Positions 10,301 through 18,887 of a stretch of 64,000 nt of DNA are shown in pieces (position 1 is the stretch's first letter; the number at the start of each line of letters is the position of its first letter). The notes under the pieces are model-generated. The model was not told the origin of the DNA. It saw only the letters and a program-made list of their open reading frames with translations, and ran no database searches. The position numbers and the translations under genes are program-made. Origin of the DNA: Amycolatopsis sp. 2-15 (GTDB lineage Bacteria > Actinomycetota > Actinomycetes > Mycobacteriales > Pseudonocardiaceae); NCBI RefSeq assembly GCF_030285625.1, contig NZ_CP127294.1, positions 7,410,001-7,474,000 on the forward strand, in the 5' to 3' direction.

Positions 10301-11075
10301 TCGACTCCTTCACCGTCGCCTCGACCGGCGCACTCGCGACTTCGGGGCCACGCGCGTCCCACATCGTTGACGTGGGCGCCGCGAAGACGATGTTGCCGGC
10401 TGCATCCACCGCCTCGATCCGGCCCGACTGGTCACTGGAAACGGTGAGGCCCTTCGCGGCGAGCTTGAATGCGATGGACTTCAGCGCCGGGTTCTTCGCT
10501 GCAGTCGCGTTCTTGACGACGAGCCGCTCGTTGTATCCGTCGGCGGCAGCCTGCATCATCAGGTCGACGCCAGGAAACACTTCGTGGTAAGTCGCAGTCG
10601 GCCCGTCGAGAGTCGGGACAGGCAGTTTCTGCGGCCACGACAGCGACAACGTCTTGTCGCCCTTGCCGAAAGTCACCAACGGCGTGTCCCCGCCCGCCGA
10701 GAACGACAGGTCGTCCACAGTGGCTTGGGGATGCACAGACCTATCTACGGACTTCGTCAACGTCGTGTTCACCGGCACCCAGCCAGCTCCGCTGCGCACC
10801 CGGACCGGCATGGACGCCAGCTCCGCGTTCAACTGCCCGTCAGGCTGCGCGAAAACCCGCTTGGTCTCGGTCCTCTGGTCGGCTACCTCCACCGGTGTCC
10901 CCTGCCGTATTGCCGCCGCGAACGCGGCCCCGGCATCGGGCGCCGACGCCACGGGCGCCGCCTCCGGCACTGACGGCGAGCTTGCCGTCACCACCACGAG
11001 CACGCTCGCGACCACGAGCACAACCAATCCGAACACGCGCAGCTTGAAGCCACGCGAAAGTCTTCGATACTCCAC
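4311..11075 (-). CDS. giant secreted LamG-domain protein
   Basis: This encodes about 2254 residues. I place the start at the GTG at 11075 because GAGGAGG lies 9 nt upstream; an in-frame start at 11159 would add 28 residues without a good ribosome site. A single hydrophobic segment near residues 15-30 is followed by an Ala/Pro-rich stretch, which suggests export. After a region containing a DNRLRE-like segment, six LamG/concanavalin-like modules follow. Each opens with a W-x-[FL]-D motif, at roughly residues 673, 887, 1095, 1312, 1552 and 1765, and contains a conserved YVNG strand. The last 250 residues hold repeats ending in the motif CEG, resembling the DUF5648 repeat. Such proteins usually accompany actinobacterial RHS proteins, here the next gene. 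A role in cell-surface carbohydrate or protein binding is inferred. Confidence 0.88.
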   Translation of the reverse strand: MEYRRLSRGFKLRVFGLVVLVVASVLVVVTASSPSVPEAAPVASAPDAGAAFAAAIRQGTPVEVADQRTETKRVFAQPDGQLNAELASMPVRVRSGAGWVPVNTTLTKSVDRSVHPQATVDDLSFSAGGDTPLVTFGKGDKTLSLSWPQKLPVPTLDGPTATYHEVFPGVDLMMQAAADGYNERLVVKNATAAKNPALKSIAFKLAAKGLTVSSDQSGRIEAVDAAGNIVFAAPTSTMWDARGPEVASAPVEATVKESTLLLRPAVAMLEDPGRHFPVVIDPDMRSWNQSMWAKVFSGYPDQSYVNGTNDGDAWAKVGYCNFSDCNGIKIARTYFQFDTTFLSGKIINDVHFDTSVVFGPRCNITSNHKLFLAGWGLSFDTNWNNMPAGHQVGADVQVPTNYPGCDGFKGVGFDLTPADVRAGTTTNYFLQAGNETNSDWWRKYDVPTTFLRVWYNTRPNPPYELKTDPPLPTPCKWCGGTPYVGDSSIRLMGRLSDPDGNDQLKAIWDIYGGPAVDHREPDIYQASGAFASTAVDLSGRNDQSVTWSLTPFDRADRGNSVSGPAFKVDQVGVDKPPVVTAPVYSEDNTWHGGVGVSDTFTFTANGVPDIDHYLYGWNEAPSTRVDADALGGKASVTLTPPGDGPRDLFVQSVDRAGHRSPMKTYHFYVRAGNGPLAQWSFDGSTKDSATLGFRDATLHGAPNYVQGSIGSALKFDGVDDYATAPVSASTAAGFTFAGWVNLTTKTQGWATMLSQNGATATAVRLGYTGTGSDKWALELKTSDSSAAGVTTVLSSEKAQTGAWTHLAGVYDSTAKKVRLYVNGDLAGTADWTSPWPASGEFALGRSASAGVGADYLGGAVDEVRTYDRVLSDSEVKSIVTLDNVAAGYWNLDEADGTTARNSAAGGEMAALHTGAAFTQQGAVNGALILDGTQGYASTAGPAVRTDQSFTVNAWVKPSKLGDMAAVSQDGVNASGLYLKQIGGSWVFGMNGSDAAGGTAAEARSASNTVQPGVWTHLSGVYSSTAKTLTLYVNGVQAGSATAAAVPWMANGAFVIGRGQYGAPTGFWSGAVDEVRAYSRPLGASEIQGIVAQNNVPAAAWALDGDAKDGSSRGLNGTVSGKVDWAPGQNINPDPKDLAANFTGADGAVSAPPAVDTTKSFSVTSWVKLGTKTAGTGTVASQSGSRSSSFILGYTGSAIDRWSFAISSADADGPPAVTVQSDQPVQTGVWTHLVASYNAATKEMQLYVNGSLAGSTTTSAVWNATGEFDIGRGKDRGAWTSQLTGAVDDVKVYPRALFSDEIRTMAGRELNLVHNWQLDESSGTNVADSTGDRPGSLTTGARLVPGRVGNAVSLDGKTGVVSTSGVELRSDDSFTVSAWVYLDRKSDTTSKFTAVSLDGVHTSKFRLGHVADDMSAFCFDGMSDDPNACGKWVFEMAGSDVDSPVVAKAAVSTLPAEINTWAFLTGVYDKQTGKTWLYVNGKRVGDGTLDTAWQASGGAELGRGKVAGAPAQFWPGRVDDVRLYSGVLDKDRILSLYAAYPALDETPPDLPVADTAYWKFDENTGTAVSDSSGRGHNATMKGGASWFGGRAGAGAWLDGTSGYAETAGAVLDTTKSFSATAWVVLTNTDTGNYVVLGQDGNRTSVFQLRYSGDSGKWSVVVPQADEDNPPVTTVVSNVTVTPSEWTHLGVVYDASAQEMKLYVNGALTTVQVGVTLGASAGPFTIGRGKWNGQNSGFFPQGIDDVRVFGKALSDGEIRRVVADVSEADAGQWHFDNGTAQDYSWRHNDATLSGGASIVAGGVMGNALQLDGTTGVATTSDGGVPMARSFTVSAWAKLARTDKVATVVSQDGTRMSGFVLQYRPQLNRWVFGAATQDKDAAPLNYTASFQVPEVNRWTALTGVYDAGAAQFRLYVDGQLGGVQNNVAPWPATRGLAIGRDLVSGSPAEFFPGMIDEVSTHYDVMPEDTIQRRASWPAPTTGQLGRYADGAGRRGAYPTTESAPGGYHFDQSLGMLVDDSQPNTRRLYSCYAGTDAFTSPDPACEGQTVGGPIGSVYTVQPTNIETVAVYRCNTGPDHFESLDAACEGATGEGILGYTLAYAPLVRYNSSTTIDHFTTAEGVRPGYTLEGSHGFVALNSPSGTQAITSCVTDTDQFVSTDALCEGKTVIGTTGRLWTAAPAGVAANPIYRCVSPVGESMISTLATCEGWTVDKLLGYALDHVPDVTPSFPAGARSAAALILPDKSTSTPARTAASPG

Positions 11076-11400
11076 GAAAGACGGCCTCCTCGGCCTGGCC
11101 AGCGCGCGTCCCCCGACCCGCGCGACCCAAAAGTAAAAACAACAATCCACGATCACCAAGACACCGCAAAGCCGCCGATCGGGTGATCACGGTCCACAAG
11201 AGACACACAACGTGGCGCTATGTCCGCTTTGTGGCGATAGGCCGCTGACCAGCAGCAACCCTGAGTCTGCCGAACGGCCCAACGGCTGCGCCGCTTGGTC
11301 CACGCCGTCCACAAGACGTTACAAAGGCTCGGTAACGAACCTCGGCAGTGCGTTGATCCAGTGATCGACGTCGCCCACACATCAACTCGAAGGACCGCCC
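11076..11400. other. intergenic region between divergent genes
   Basis: These 325 bp separate the minus-strand LamG gene from a small plus-strand gene. The ribosome site of the LamG gene lies at about 11084-11091. I found no convincing gene, palindrome or promoter match, although promoters for both directions must lie here. Confidence 0.4.
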
Positions 11401-11745
11401 GTGACCGAGGAAGCGCCAGTGCTCGCGGAAGTACCCATCGTCGTGACACCAGAGCGCCCTTCCCGCCCGGTTTCTCTGGTGGCGGTCGCCGCCGCGGTAG
11501 GTCTCGTTATCGGCGCGGCCGGCGTCGGCGTCCCGTGGCTGCTGACCACACACGGCACCGGAGTCACAAGAGGACTGCCACTCACGGCACCCGACACACT
11601 CGGCGGCGTGGACAAGGCCGACGTGCAACCTGTGAAGCTGAAGGACGACTTCGCGCACCGTCAATTCGCCCAGCGCAACGCCACCAACGACCACGAGAAC
11701 ACCACCCGCGTTTCGGCCGCGTCCGAGGACGATCTTGCACGTTAA
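11401..11745 (+). CDS. small single-pass membrane protein, probably 3'-truncated
   Basis: The frame starts with GTG at 11401 and gives 114 residues. A Pro-rich N-terminal tail is followed by one transmembrane segment of about 25 residues (VSLVAVAAAVGLVIGAAGVG, roughly residues 24-48) and a polar extracytoplasmic tail. I do not recognise a family. The last ten codons and the stop fall inside a dispersed repeat (11721-11750) that also occurs at 26.9 and 40.4 kb. The native C-terminus was therefore probably replaced when a mobile element inserted. Position next to the RHS/LamG locus suggests a link, but nothing proves it. Confidence 0.5.
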   Translation: MTEEAPVLAEVPIVVTPERPSRPVSLVAVAAAVGLVIGAAGVGVPWLLTTHGTGVTRGLPLTAPDTLGGVDKADVQPVKLKDDFAHRQFAQRNATNDHENTTRVSAASEDDLAR

Positions 11746-11750
11746 CCACA
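11721..11750 (+). repeat. dispersed repeat copy 1 (probable IS end)
   Basis: The 30-bp sequence starting GTCCGAGGACGATCTTGCAC and ending GTTAACCACA recurs exactly at 26921-26950 and, with one base missing, at 40449-40477. All three copies have the same orientation. It supplies the final codons and stop of the gene that ends at 11745. The copy at 40.4 kb continues into a sequence shared with the upstream region of the IS256 remnant, so this is most likely an insertion-sequence terminus or scar. Confidence 0.75.
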
Positions 11751-12136
11751 CGGCTGCGTTTGCCATGTTGACGACTACTGGAAGCTGAGGAACCGGCGCG
11801 TACCAGCAGACTTCTGCGGCGCACGGTGTTCAGAAAGAACTGCGGTGATCCGGACCAGCGCACGGTTCCCGGCAGACCGAGTCCGCCGGGAACCGAGTCG
11901 CATCGCCTGGTGGCCAGCACGGGTCAGAACGGCGCGTCAAACTGGGTGGACGAACTTGCCTTCGCGGACTTGAATGATGCCGCGTTTGCCGATGGCCACG
12001 ACGGCCGCGATGAACATGACAGGACACCACACGGCGTCAGCCCGGTCCTCTTCGGTTTCGGTACGCGCGGGAGGAAGGTGTGCTGGGTGGTACCGCTAGG
12101 CTGGCCGGTCCGACGAGTGACGCTGTGAGGATGGGT
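11751..12136. other. no gene recognised
   Basis: This stretch of about 390 bp follows the repeat and precedes the NTPase pseudogene. Frames on both strands are short and show no family features or consistent codon bias. It reads as insertion scar plus the leader of the next gene. Confidence 0.4.
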
Positions 12137-15100
12137 ATGGACGACTCCCTTCAAGCTCTCCTGTCCCGCCTTGTCGTGGGACCCGCGTTCCTGTTACTCG
12201 GGCAGGCGTCCGCAAGCTGGGTTGACCGCGGGGCCGAGGCGCCTCCCTCGACACCCTCGCTGGGCAGCGCCCTCGACGTGTACCAGCAGGCTGCGGAAGC
12301 TCTGAGCAGTGCGGAGACACCCGACTCCTCGTCGACGTCGCCGAATTTTCTTGGAACGGGGTCTTCACCTCACGCATCGACTCCGCGCTCGAGCGGGCGT
12401 TCACCGCGAGCTGGCGGCGCGTCAGGTCAATCGGTGTACCGCAGCTAGGGAGGAGCCCGCGCAGCGCGACCGAGCTGCGAATCCGTCACCTGTTCGGGGG
12501 GATTTTCCTACCTGAAGACGAGCGCCCGCCGTCCGATCTGGTGGCCGAGGCGGAGGCGACCGCCAGGGCGGGCGAGATCTTGGGTGTTCTAGCCGAGCGT
12601 TTGGTGACTCCGCGCGGCGTGGTGATCATCGACGGCTACCAGGTCAGCGACTGGTTGACGACCAGGGACTTGTTCGTCTTCCTGGCGAAGCTCGGAGCCG
12701 ACCAGGCCCACCTATTCTCCGTGACGCCGGAGCTGCTGGAGGACAGGTTCGTCCGCGCGGCCATCGAACGCGGCCACCTACGTACCCATGTCGACTCCCT
12801 TGCGGAGGTCCTCCGAGAGGCCGACGTCGAGGGCAGGTTGGACATGTCGGCGGCCGGGCGTGGGGCCGGCGGCAGGCTGGTCCCGGCAGGGCGTGGTTTC
12901 GTGGAGTTGGATATAGGTACGTGGAACCAGGTCATCAGCGCCGCCCGGCCCATCGACACGAGCTTGCTCGAACCGTTCCCCTCGGCGTCCCTTGCCATCG
13001 AGTACGAACGGTTCCGGAACCTGATCGGCTACAGCGACGGAGCCCCGCCGTTCAAGGCGGTGGCCAGCGGCTACAAGCTGCGCCGGGACTTCGAGGACGA
13101 CCTGCTGCAGCACGTGACACGCGGGCTCAGCGACCTCTCGACGCTCGATCCGATCATTGTCGCGGGCAGACGGCGACTGGGAAGACCCTCGCGCTGTGCG
13201 GATTGGCGCTGGATGTGGCGCGCAGCGGCCAGGCCGCGGTGTTGCACCAGGCCAGGCGCGGTGACCGCCCTGCGGCAGCAGAAGTCGACCGGTTCGCGCT
13301 ATGGGCTGAAGAGGTAGCAGGACTGCCGACGGTGCTTATCTGGGACGGCATGGCCGACGACGACGAGTACTACTCGCTGCAGAAGAAGCTGCGAGCACGC
13401 GGACGCCGTGTACTGATCGTGGGCAGCAGCTACCGCGTCCCGGGGACGGCAACTCGGAAGCTGGTCGTCGACGTCAATCTCTCCAAGGAAGAGATCAATA
13501 AAGCGAGGAAGTGGCTCGGCCGGTTCGGGCTGGAACTCCCCGGCAGCGGCGGAGTTGAGGTCGACTCGTCCTTCCTGGCGATGCTGTACCGGTTGATCCC
13601 TGACTCGCAGTTCAGCATCCAACGGGGGCTCACGAGAGAAGCCCGGCACTACGAGACCGCATTCGAACGGCTGGCCAAGGAGGACGCGCCCGATCGAGTC
13701 GGACTGACCGCCCTGGCCCAAGCCCTGTCCGACGCAGGCTACGACATCAACTCGCTGCGGCCGTCCGAACGCCCCCACGAGGAGCTGATCAACCTCTCTT
13801 TTGCCGAACGGAGCGTGGCCGAACAGCTGACAGCTATCGTCCTGATCGCGGGTAAGTGGGGCCTAACCATCCCACTCGAGCTAGTCCTCCGGGTGATCGG
13901 GCGGGACGGCTGGAGCCATCTGGCAGAGATCGTCTCGCGCTTCGATCTCTTCAGGTGGGAGGAGGACGCCAACGGCGAGCAGGTGCTGGGGGTGCGCACC
14001 CAGCTGGAGGCCGAGCTTCTCGCGCGCGAGGACCTCAACACCAAGGCGGAGATCAGCGTGATCTGCGAGATGATCGAGAGCTCGCGGCCGGACCACTCCA
14101 AATGGGGCGGGGTTGAGGTCGACTTCATCGTCGCTCTCGTGGACAAGATCGGCCACAAGTCGTCCGACGTCCCCAAGTACTCCCGCTATTGGCTGGACGT
14201 GGCCGCAGCCTTCAAGATCCTCCGGGAGAAACTTGGCAGCGCTCACCACCGACTCGTGCTCGCCGAGGCCAACCTGACCCGGGAGTACGCGAAGCGGGCG
14301 CACGGTGACAGCCAGAACGACCAGGCTGCGCGGCTGGCGCTTCTGGTCGACACCCAGCACCTACTCGAGGAGACTATCGAGCACGCTGACCTGTCGGAGA
14401 TGGCGAAGCGCAACCTCCTCGTGGAACTCGGGAGCACGATCGGCACGCAGGTGTACGAGCAGGCACCCACGGCCGGCAGCGCGCACCTGTCCGCGCTCAT
14501 GAAGGACGTCACCCGATCAGTATTGGCCGCGCGCCAGATCGACCCGGAGAACTACTATCCGGTGGACGTAGTGGCGTGGACGACGTCGAGGGCATTGGAG
14601 AACGCGGAGCTCGAGGACTCGCTGAGGGTGGACATGCTGGCCAACGCCGCAGCATCTCTCGACTCGGTGGATTCCGAAGGGCTGAGCCCGACCCAACGCG
14701 CCCTCTACGACCTCCGACAGAGCGACATGGCGCGGCTGCTGAACAATTCAGTCGTCGAGCAGCGGCACCTAGAGTCGCTTAAGTCAAGCAATGACCCCGC
14801 CGCTTTTTACTTCCTCGCTCGGCTCGACGCGGGAAAGGGCCAAGAAGGCAAGCAGGCGGCCGTGCGTAACCTCCTAAACGCTCCGCCTGAGGTCCGGGAG
14901 GACTGGAGGTGTTCCCGCCTGCTGCTCGACCTGTTCTGGGAGCTGAAGACCGGCAAGAAGTTCCTTCGCGGTGAACGGGAAGCTCTGGCGTTCTCCACCC
15001 AGGACTGGAGCGATTGCGTCGGGGTGGTGCAGTCCGTCTCCTCAGCAAGGTCCTTTGACCAGTACCGCCTGGAGTTCCTGCACGGCCTCGCACTGTTCCA

Positions 15101-15714
15101 TCTCGGCCAATACCGCCAGTCGGAGGCGTTATTCCAAGATCTTGACCGCCGCACCGTTGAGCTTTCGTCGAGGGTCGTGGCGACGTACCTTGCGTCAACG
15201 GAGAGCGGTGAGCCGCAGTCGCACAGCGGGCGCGTCACGTGGACCTCGCCGGACGGCCGCCGCGGCAAGGTGTGGCTGGATAAGCTCTCCATCGAGGTAG
15301 CGTTTATTCCCAGAAGGTTCACGGTCTTCGAGCCGCCGCAGCGCGGGGAGACGCTCCCAGACTTCCATATTGCCTTTAACATGCGGGGAGCCCTCGCGGA
15401 CCCGGTTCGCGGACTGCGCCGGTCGGACGGCGGCCAGCGCCATGTGGGATGAGATCGCACGGTTCGAGGCCGAATACGAGCGGCTGTCGCAGCACAAGCG
15501 TCTGTGCACCGGCGAACCGTTGGAACCCCTTCCCCGGGAGGTACTGCCAAACACCGTCGATAGCCTCGCCACCTTCAAGGCGCTCGTTTCCCAGATCTAC
15601 ATGCACTGGCACGAGAAGTGTCGGAGAGAACGATCGATTACCACAAGCGTCAGGTCGAGGGCCTTTGGCGCGGATTCCGCGTGCCACAGGGGCGGACTGC
15701 TCGTTCGGAGCTAG
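12137..15714 (+). pseudogene. SIR2-like/STAND-type P-loop NTPase, multiply frameshifted
   Basis: The pieces join into one protein of about 1190 residues if at least four single-base shifts are repaired. The N-terminus (ATG 12137, LLSRLVVGPAFLLLGQ) continues after a shift near 12315 into LLVDVAEFSWNGVFTSRID. That second frame runs to about 13165. The third frame begins exactly at the Walker A motif, where DPIIVAG joins QTATGKT; one base is missing between them. It then runs as a long helical repeat region to about 15430. Further shifts near 15430 and 15612 separate C-terminal pieces (AMWDEIARFEAEYERLSQ, then SERTIDYHKRQVEGLWRGF). The domain order of an N-terminal sensor or effector, a P-loop and helical repeats suggests an antiphage STAND-type protein. 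The SIR2-like call is tentative. Sequencing error is possible, but several independent indels favour decay. Confidence 0.6.
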
Positions 15715-16592
15715 AGTCTCTAGTGGAGCGCAGTTTAATGGCGCGGTCTCCGCGTCTGCCGTGTGATCATCTGGAGGTCTTGCGGGAGCTGGACGTCATT
15801 GGTTCAGCCTCTGCGTTCGCGGGCATCCAGCTCGCCCATGCGGTCGCCGCCATCTCCCGGACCCGAGGAGACGCCTTCCTGAAGCTGGTCGCCGCGACGT
15901 GGGCCAGTGTGCAGCCCTCATAGGCCGAATCGGCACACAACTGACGAGACAGCGCCGGTGTCGTGGCAACGCGTCGTAGGGCGGAGGTGCTCATCGATTG
16001 CGCGGGAGGCACCCGCCCCGAGTCAGTGATGCCGAGCGAGCCGCCGTGCCCAAGTCGCCGCGGGTACGGTAGTGTGTCGCGCCGCAACGGGCCTGCTGAG
16101 CACTCACCGGCCACAGGAGTAACGCGTGGCGATCGCGAGCATGGCCATCAGGCCGCTGGCGAGCGCCTACACGAACCCGACCGTGTTGAAGCCGCTCACC
16201 GCGATGTGGTCAGCCAGCACGCCAAGAACGACAGTGCTCACCGCGGCGGTTTCAATCACGGGGCCGATGATAAGAGTCGACCTCTGGGAGAACCTGTCCG
16301 CGAGCACACCATCGAACAACAATCGTCGTCAGACTACTGATAACCACTGCACTTCGACAATACCGGCGCCCGTGACCGACCCATTGGCCGCTGCTACCAG
16401 TAATGAGTAGGCAACGACGGACAACGCACTACCGGGATCCGAGAAAGTGTCACGGTCATCCAACCGGTGTAGTCACGATTGCGGAACAAAAGCCGCTGGG
16501 ATCCTGCCCAGTCGAAATGGTCGGACCTTCGTCTTCCGCGAGTCCTCCGGGAGTTGACGACCGTTGCTGTGGCAGCCGCCGAGGCGTGACCG
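15715..16592. other. degenerate region without an intact gene
   Basis: Nearly 880 bp lie between the NTPase pseudogene and the immunity gene. Apart from an MFS-like fragment at about 16115-16330 I see no coding region. Frames on both strands are interrupted and carry no recognisable motifs. Confidence 0.45.
16115..16330 (-). pseudogene. MFS transporter fragment
   Basis: Reading the minus strand from 16330 gives FDGVLADRFSQRSTLIIG followed by hydrophobic residues and an in-frame stop. The G-x-L-A-D-R-F-x-x-R pattern is the loop 2-3 signature of major facilitator transporters. Only about 70 residues are left, with no start, so this is a relic. Confidence 0.4.
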
Positions 16593-16853
16593 TCAATAAT
16601 CAGCGCGTTCGATGACGAGGTCAGCGTCACCGTCGAGTTCGGAACCTCCCGTGAGATGTAAGTGAGATCCGATGGGGACTGACTCTTGAGCGAGTGTGAG
16701 TAGGTGGCGCGCAAGCGACGCCAGCCCCGCAGGATTGCCCCGGACAAGTACCTCTGATCCATCGATGGTCACGTCCAGGGCAAAACCGTCGTCCCAGCGA
16801 AACTTCAAGCCCTTACCTGGAACGTACTGATCGAATTCGATTCGTGATTCCAA
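16593..16853 (-). CDS. Imm32-type immunity protein
   Basis: The product is 86 residues from a TTG at 16853. It opens with the pattern IEFDQYVPGKGLKFRW and contains GLASLARHLLTLAQ and a final GSHLHL segment, which I recognise from Imm32 immunity proteins of polymorphic toxin systems. It lies 3 bp downstream of the toxin stop codon at 16857, as expected of a toxin-immunity pair. It would bind and neutralise the cognate toxin in the cytoplasm. The gene is intact although its toxin is interrupted, so it may act as an orphan immunity gene against sibling strains. Confidence 0.72.
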   Translation of the reverse strand: MESRIEFDQYVPGKGLKFRWDDGFALDVTIDGSEVLVRGNPAGLASLARHLLTLAQESVPIGSHLHLTGGSELDGDADLVIERADY

Positions 16854-17110
16854 TTTTCACTTCTGGTCGATGTAGATGTGGTTGTTTTCGGTGATCATCG
16901 ATTTTCCTGGCTTGCGGAGGCTCGGTTCGAGCTTCTCGAAGTTCATGTGGGAGCCACCTCCGTGCCGGCCGAGGATATCCGAGTCACCCATGCGCACTGC
17001 ACGTGTGCCGTCCGTTGAAACGAAGCGGCCGCTGCCGGGAACGGGCTCGTTGTAGCCCCCGGGACCGAGCCACTTCTCAGCAGCGTCCAGTGCCGCGTCT
17101 GTGCTGATCC

Positions 17111-18299
17111 TAGTGCCGTATCAAGCAACGTTGGGTAGGTAATCGGGGCGGCGGATTTTGGAGTTGATGGCGAAGTGGCGTTTGGGGTGGCTGTGGCGGT
17201 TGCGCCAGCGGAGGTAGCCGGTGATGGCGGCTTCCTGGGCGGCGTGGCTGGGGTAGTCGCTGCCGTCGAGGGTGAAGTAGCGGACCGCGGTGAACTCGCA
17301 CTCGATCCAGTTCAGCCAGGACGCGCTGGTGGGTGTGTAGATCAGTTCGATGTCGTTGGCCGCGCACCAGTCCCGGACCTCGGCCTTGCCGTGTGGTCCG
17401 TAGTTGTCGCTGACCAGGTAGAGCTTCCCGGTCGGGAAGCGGCGGCGCAGTTGCTTGCAGAAGTCGAGGAACTGCGGCCAGCGTTTGCGGTCGCGGAACC
17501 GGTAGAACATCTGCCCGGAGGCCAGATCGAGCGCAGCGAACATCTGCCGGACACCCTTGGTGCGGGTGTAGGTCGCGCGCTGCCGGGCCGGGCGGCTGCG
17601 GGGAAACCAGCCGCGGCCGGGGCGGGGTTGCAGGTTCAGCGGCCCGAACTCATCGACACAGATCACTCGCCCGTCGGCGGGTGGGTGATCGTAGAGGTCG
17701 AGGATGCGGTTCTTCTTGGCCACGAAATCGGGATCCTTGCTGGCTTTCCACGTCTTCGTCGCCTGCCATGACACGCCTGCCTTGCGCAGGATCTGCCGGA
17801 CGGTCTCGGTGCTCGCCCTGATCCATGCGTGTTCGGCGAGGTAGGCGACCAGCTTGGTCAGGCTCCAGGTCGTGAACGGCAATCCCAGCTCGGCGGGCTT
17901 GCAGGCGGCGATGCGGCTGATTTGATCACGGGCGGCCGGCCCGAACTTAGCCGGTCGACCGCCCCTCCATTTTGGGGACAACGCCGCGAACCCGGACTCG
18001 TTGAACGCGTGGATCACCTCCCGCACATAGCCTTCGGTCGCGGCGAACATCGCCGCGATCTCCTTCGCGGACCGGCCTTGCGACGAGGCCAGCACAATCC
18101 CGGATCGTCGCAGCCGCACCCGATCCCGGGCCGACCTCGTGATCTTGACCAGCCGCTGGGCCTCCTCCGGCTCCAGCGACCGCGCGAACACCTCCGGCTG
18201 ACGCGCCACCAGCCTCACCTCCACAGCCAGCCTCGCGATCACCGGCCCGGATGTCCACACGACACGATGACAACGTCAACGTTTCTTGATGAGGCACTA
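17111..18299 (-). mobile_element. IS630-family insertion sequence, complete
   Basis: The element is about 1.19 kb and is bounded by imperfect inverted repeats. The left end (17110-17133) and the reverse complement of the right end (18277-18300) share CTAGTGCC, then ATCAAG, then AACGTTG. TA dinucleotides sit at both boundaries, matching the TA target of this family. It carries one intact transposase gene and splits a toxin cassette. Confidence 0.88.
17121..18260 (-). CDS. IS630-family transposase
   Basis: This encodes 379 residues and appears complete. The N-terminal third holds helix-turn-helix segments (RSAKEIAAMFAATEGYVREVI, then an ETVRQILRKAG segment). The C-terminal half is a DDE domain: VICVDEFGPLNL carries the first Asp, LYLVSDNYGPHG the second, and SWLNWIECEF the final acidic residue after the typical family W-x-N-x-I-E pattern. 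It would cut and paste the surrounding element. The stop lies close to the left inverted repeat, as usual in compact IS630 elements. Confidence 0.92.
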   Translation of the reverse strand: MWTSGPVIARLAVEVRLVARQPEVFARSLEPEEAQRLVKITRSARDRVRLRRSGIVLASSQGRSAKEIAAMFAATEGYVREVIHAFNESGFAALSPKWRGGRPAKFGPAARDQISRIAACKPAELGLPFTTWSLTKLVAYLAEHAWIRASTETVRQILRKAGVSWQATKTWKASKDPDFVAKKNRILDLYDHPPADGRVICVDEFGPLNLQPRPGRGWFPRSRPARQRATYTRTKGVRQMFAALDLASGQMFYRFRDRKRWPQFLDFCKQLRRRFPTGKLYLVSDNYGPHGKAEVRDWCAANDIELIYTPTSASWLNWIECEFTAVRYFTLDGSDYPSHAAQEAAITGYLRWRNRHSHPKRHFAINSKIRRPDYLPNVA

Positions 18300-18504
18300 G
18301 TCCCATCGACAGGATGCCCGTCCGAGTTGTACTGACCACACGAGCTCCATGGTGCGGAGTTGTGCGCGAGAACGGTGCGTTGGCGGTCGATGGCGACGTA
18401 GTACGTGTGGTCGACATCGATGGTCAGGTTGTACACGCGCGTCGGAAGCTGTCGGTTTTGGACTGAATCGACTCGAACCCAGGTGCCAGATTCGTCCTGG
18501 GGAC

Positions 18505-18815
18505 GTCGCCACCTGGGTCAGCGAAGCCGGCGCGAGCGCCGTCGCCTACGAGTTCGAGTTGTTCACGAACGCCGTCGTGGAGTACATGTCTGGATTGGCA
18601 GCCAACGGTACGAATCCTATGGACTTCCTTCTCCAACTGGGGCCGGCCCGCTTCGTGACGAGGCGTTGGCGCGCACGGAGTACCGGCAGCTGCATCATCA
18701 TCATTCCGATGCGGAGATCGAGCAGTACCTCGAGACCTACGGTTACCGCAATCCGAACGGCACCGTCGGCCGCTGCTACCACGAGACCAACCGATCCCTG
18801 CGCGTCGCGGACTAG
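18505..18815 (+). pseudogene. unrecognised short gene with a frameshift
   Basis: Two plus-strand frames read as one broken protein. The first carries a protein-like stretch starting VAYEFELFTNAVVEYMSG and ending in MDFLLQLG. The second, from about 18645, reads RDEALARTEYRQLHHHHSDAEI and ends ETNRSLRVAD before a stop at 18815. I do not recognise a family. It lies between the toxin cassette and the nuclease gene and may be another cassette remnant. Confidence 0.3.
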
Positions 18816-18887
18816 CAGCGAAAGCTCTCGATCCTCCCTCCGGGGCGCCTCCGCAAGCCTGAAGGCGTCGGCGGGCAAGATGCTGGC

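Larger units (their letters stand above)
16857..18525 (-). pseudogene. HINT-toxin cassette of an RHS-type toxin, split by IS630
   Basis: The 5' part (about 18525 down to 18300) encodes the end of a pre-toxin HINT domain: GTWVRVDS, then VYNLTIDVDHTYYV, then the terminal VLAHN. The 3' part (17112 down to 16857) encodes the toxin C-terminus, including RMGDSDILGRHGGGSHMNFE and a final HIYIDQK. An IS630 element lies between them at a TA site. Deleting the element and one TA restores a continuous frame across the junction (PVDGTRISTDAALDAAEKW). Upstream of about 18525 the frame meets a stop, so the RHS body is already gone. This was therefore an orphan CT cassette before the IS arrived. The toxin activity is unknown to me; its immunity gene follows directly. 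Confidence 0.78.

Noticed and set aside
15767..16114. Frames on both strands between the NTPase pseudogene and the immunity gene
   Set aside because: No start signals, motifs or sensible composition; treated as degraded DNA.
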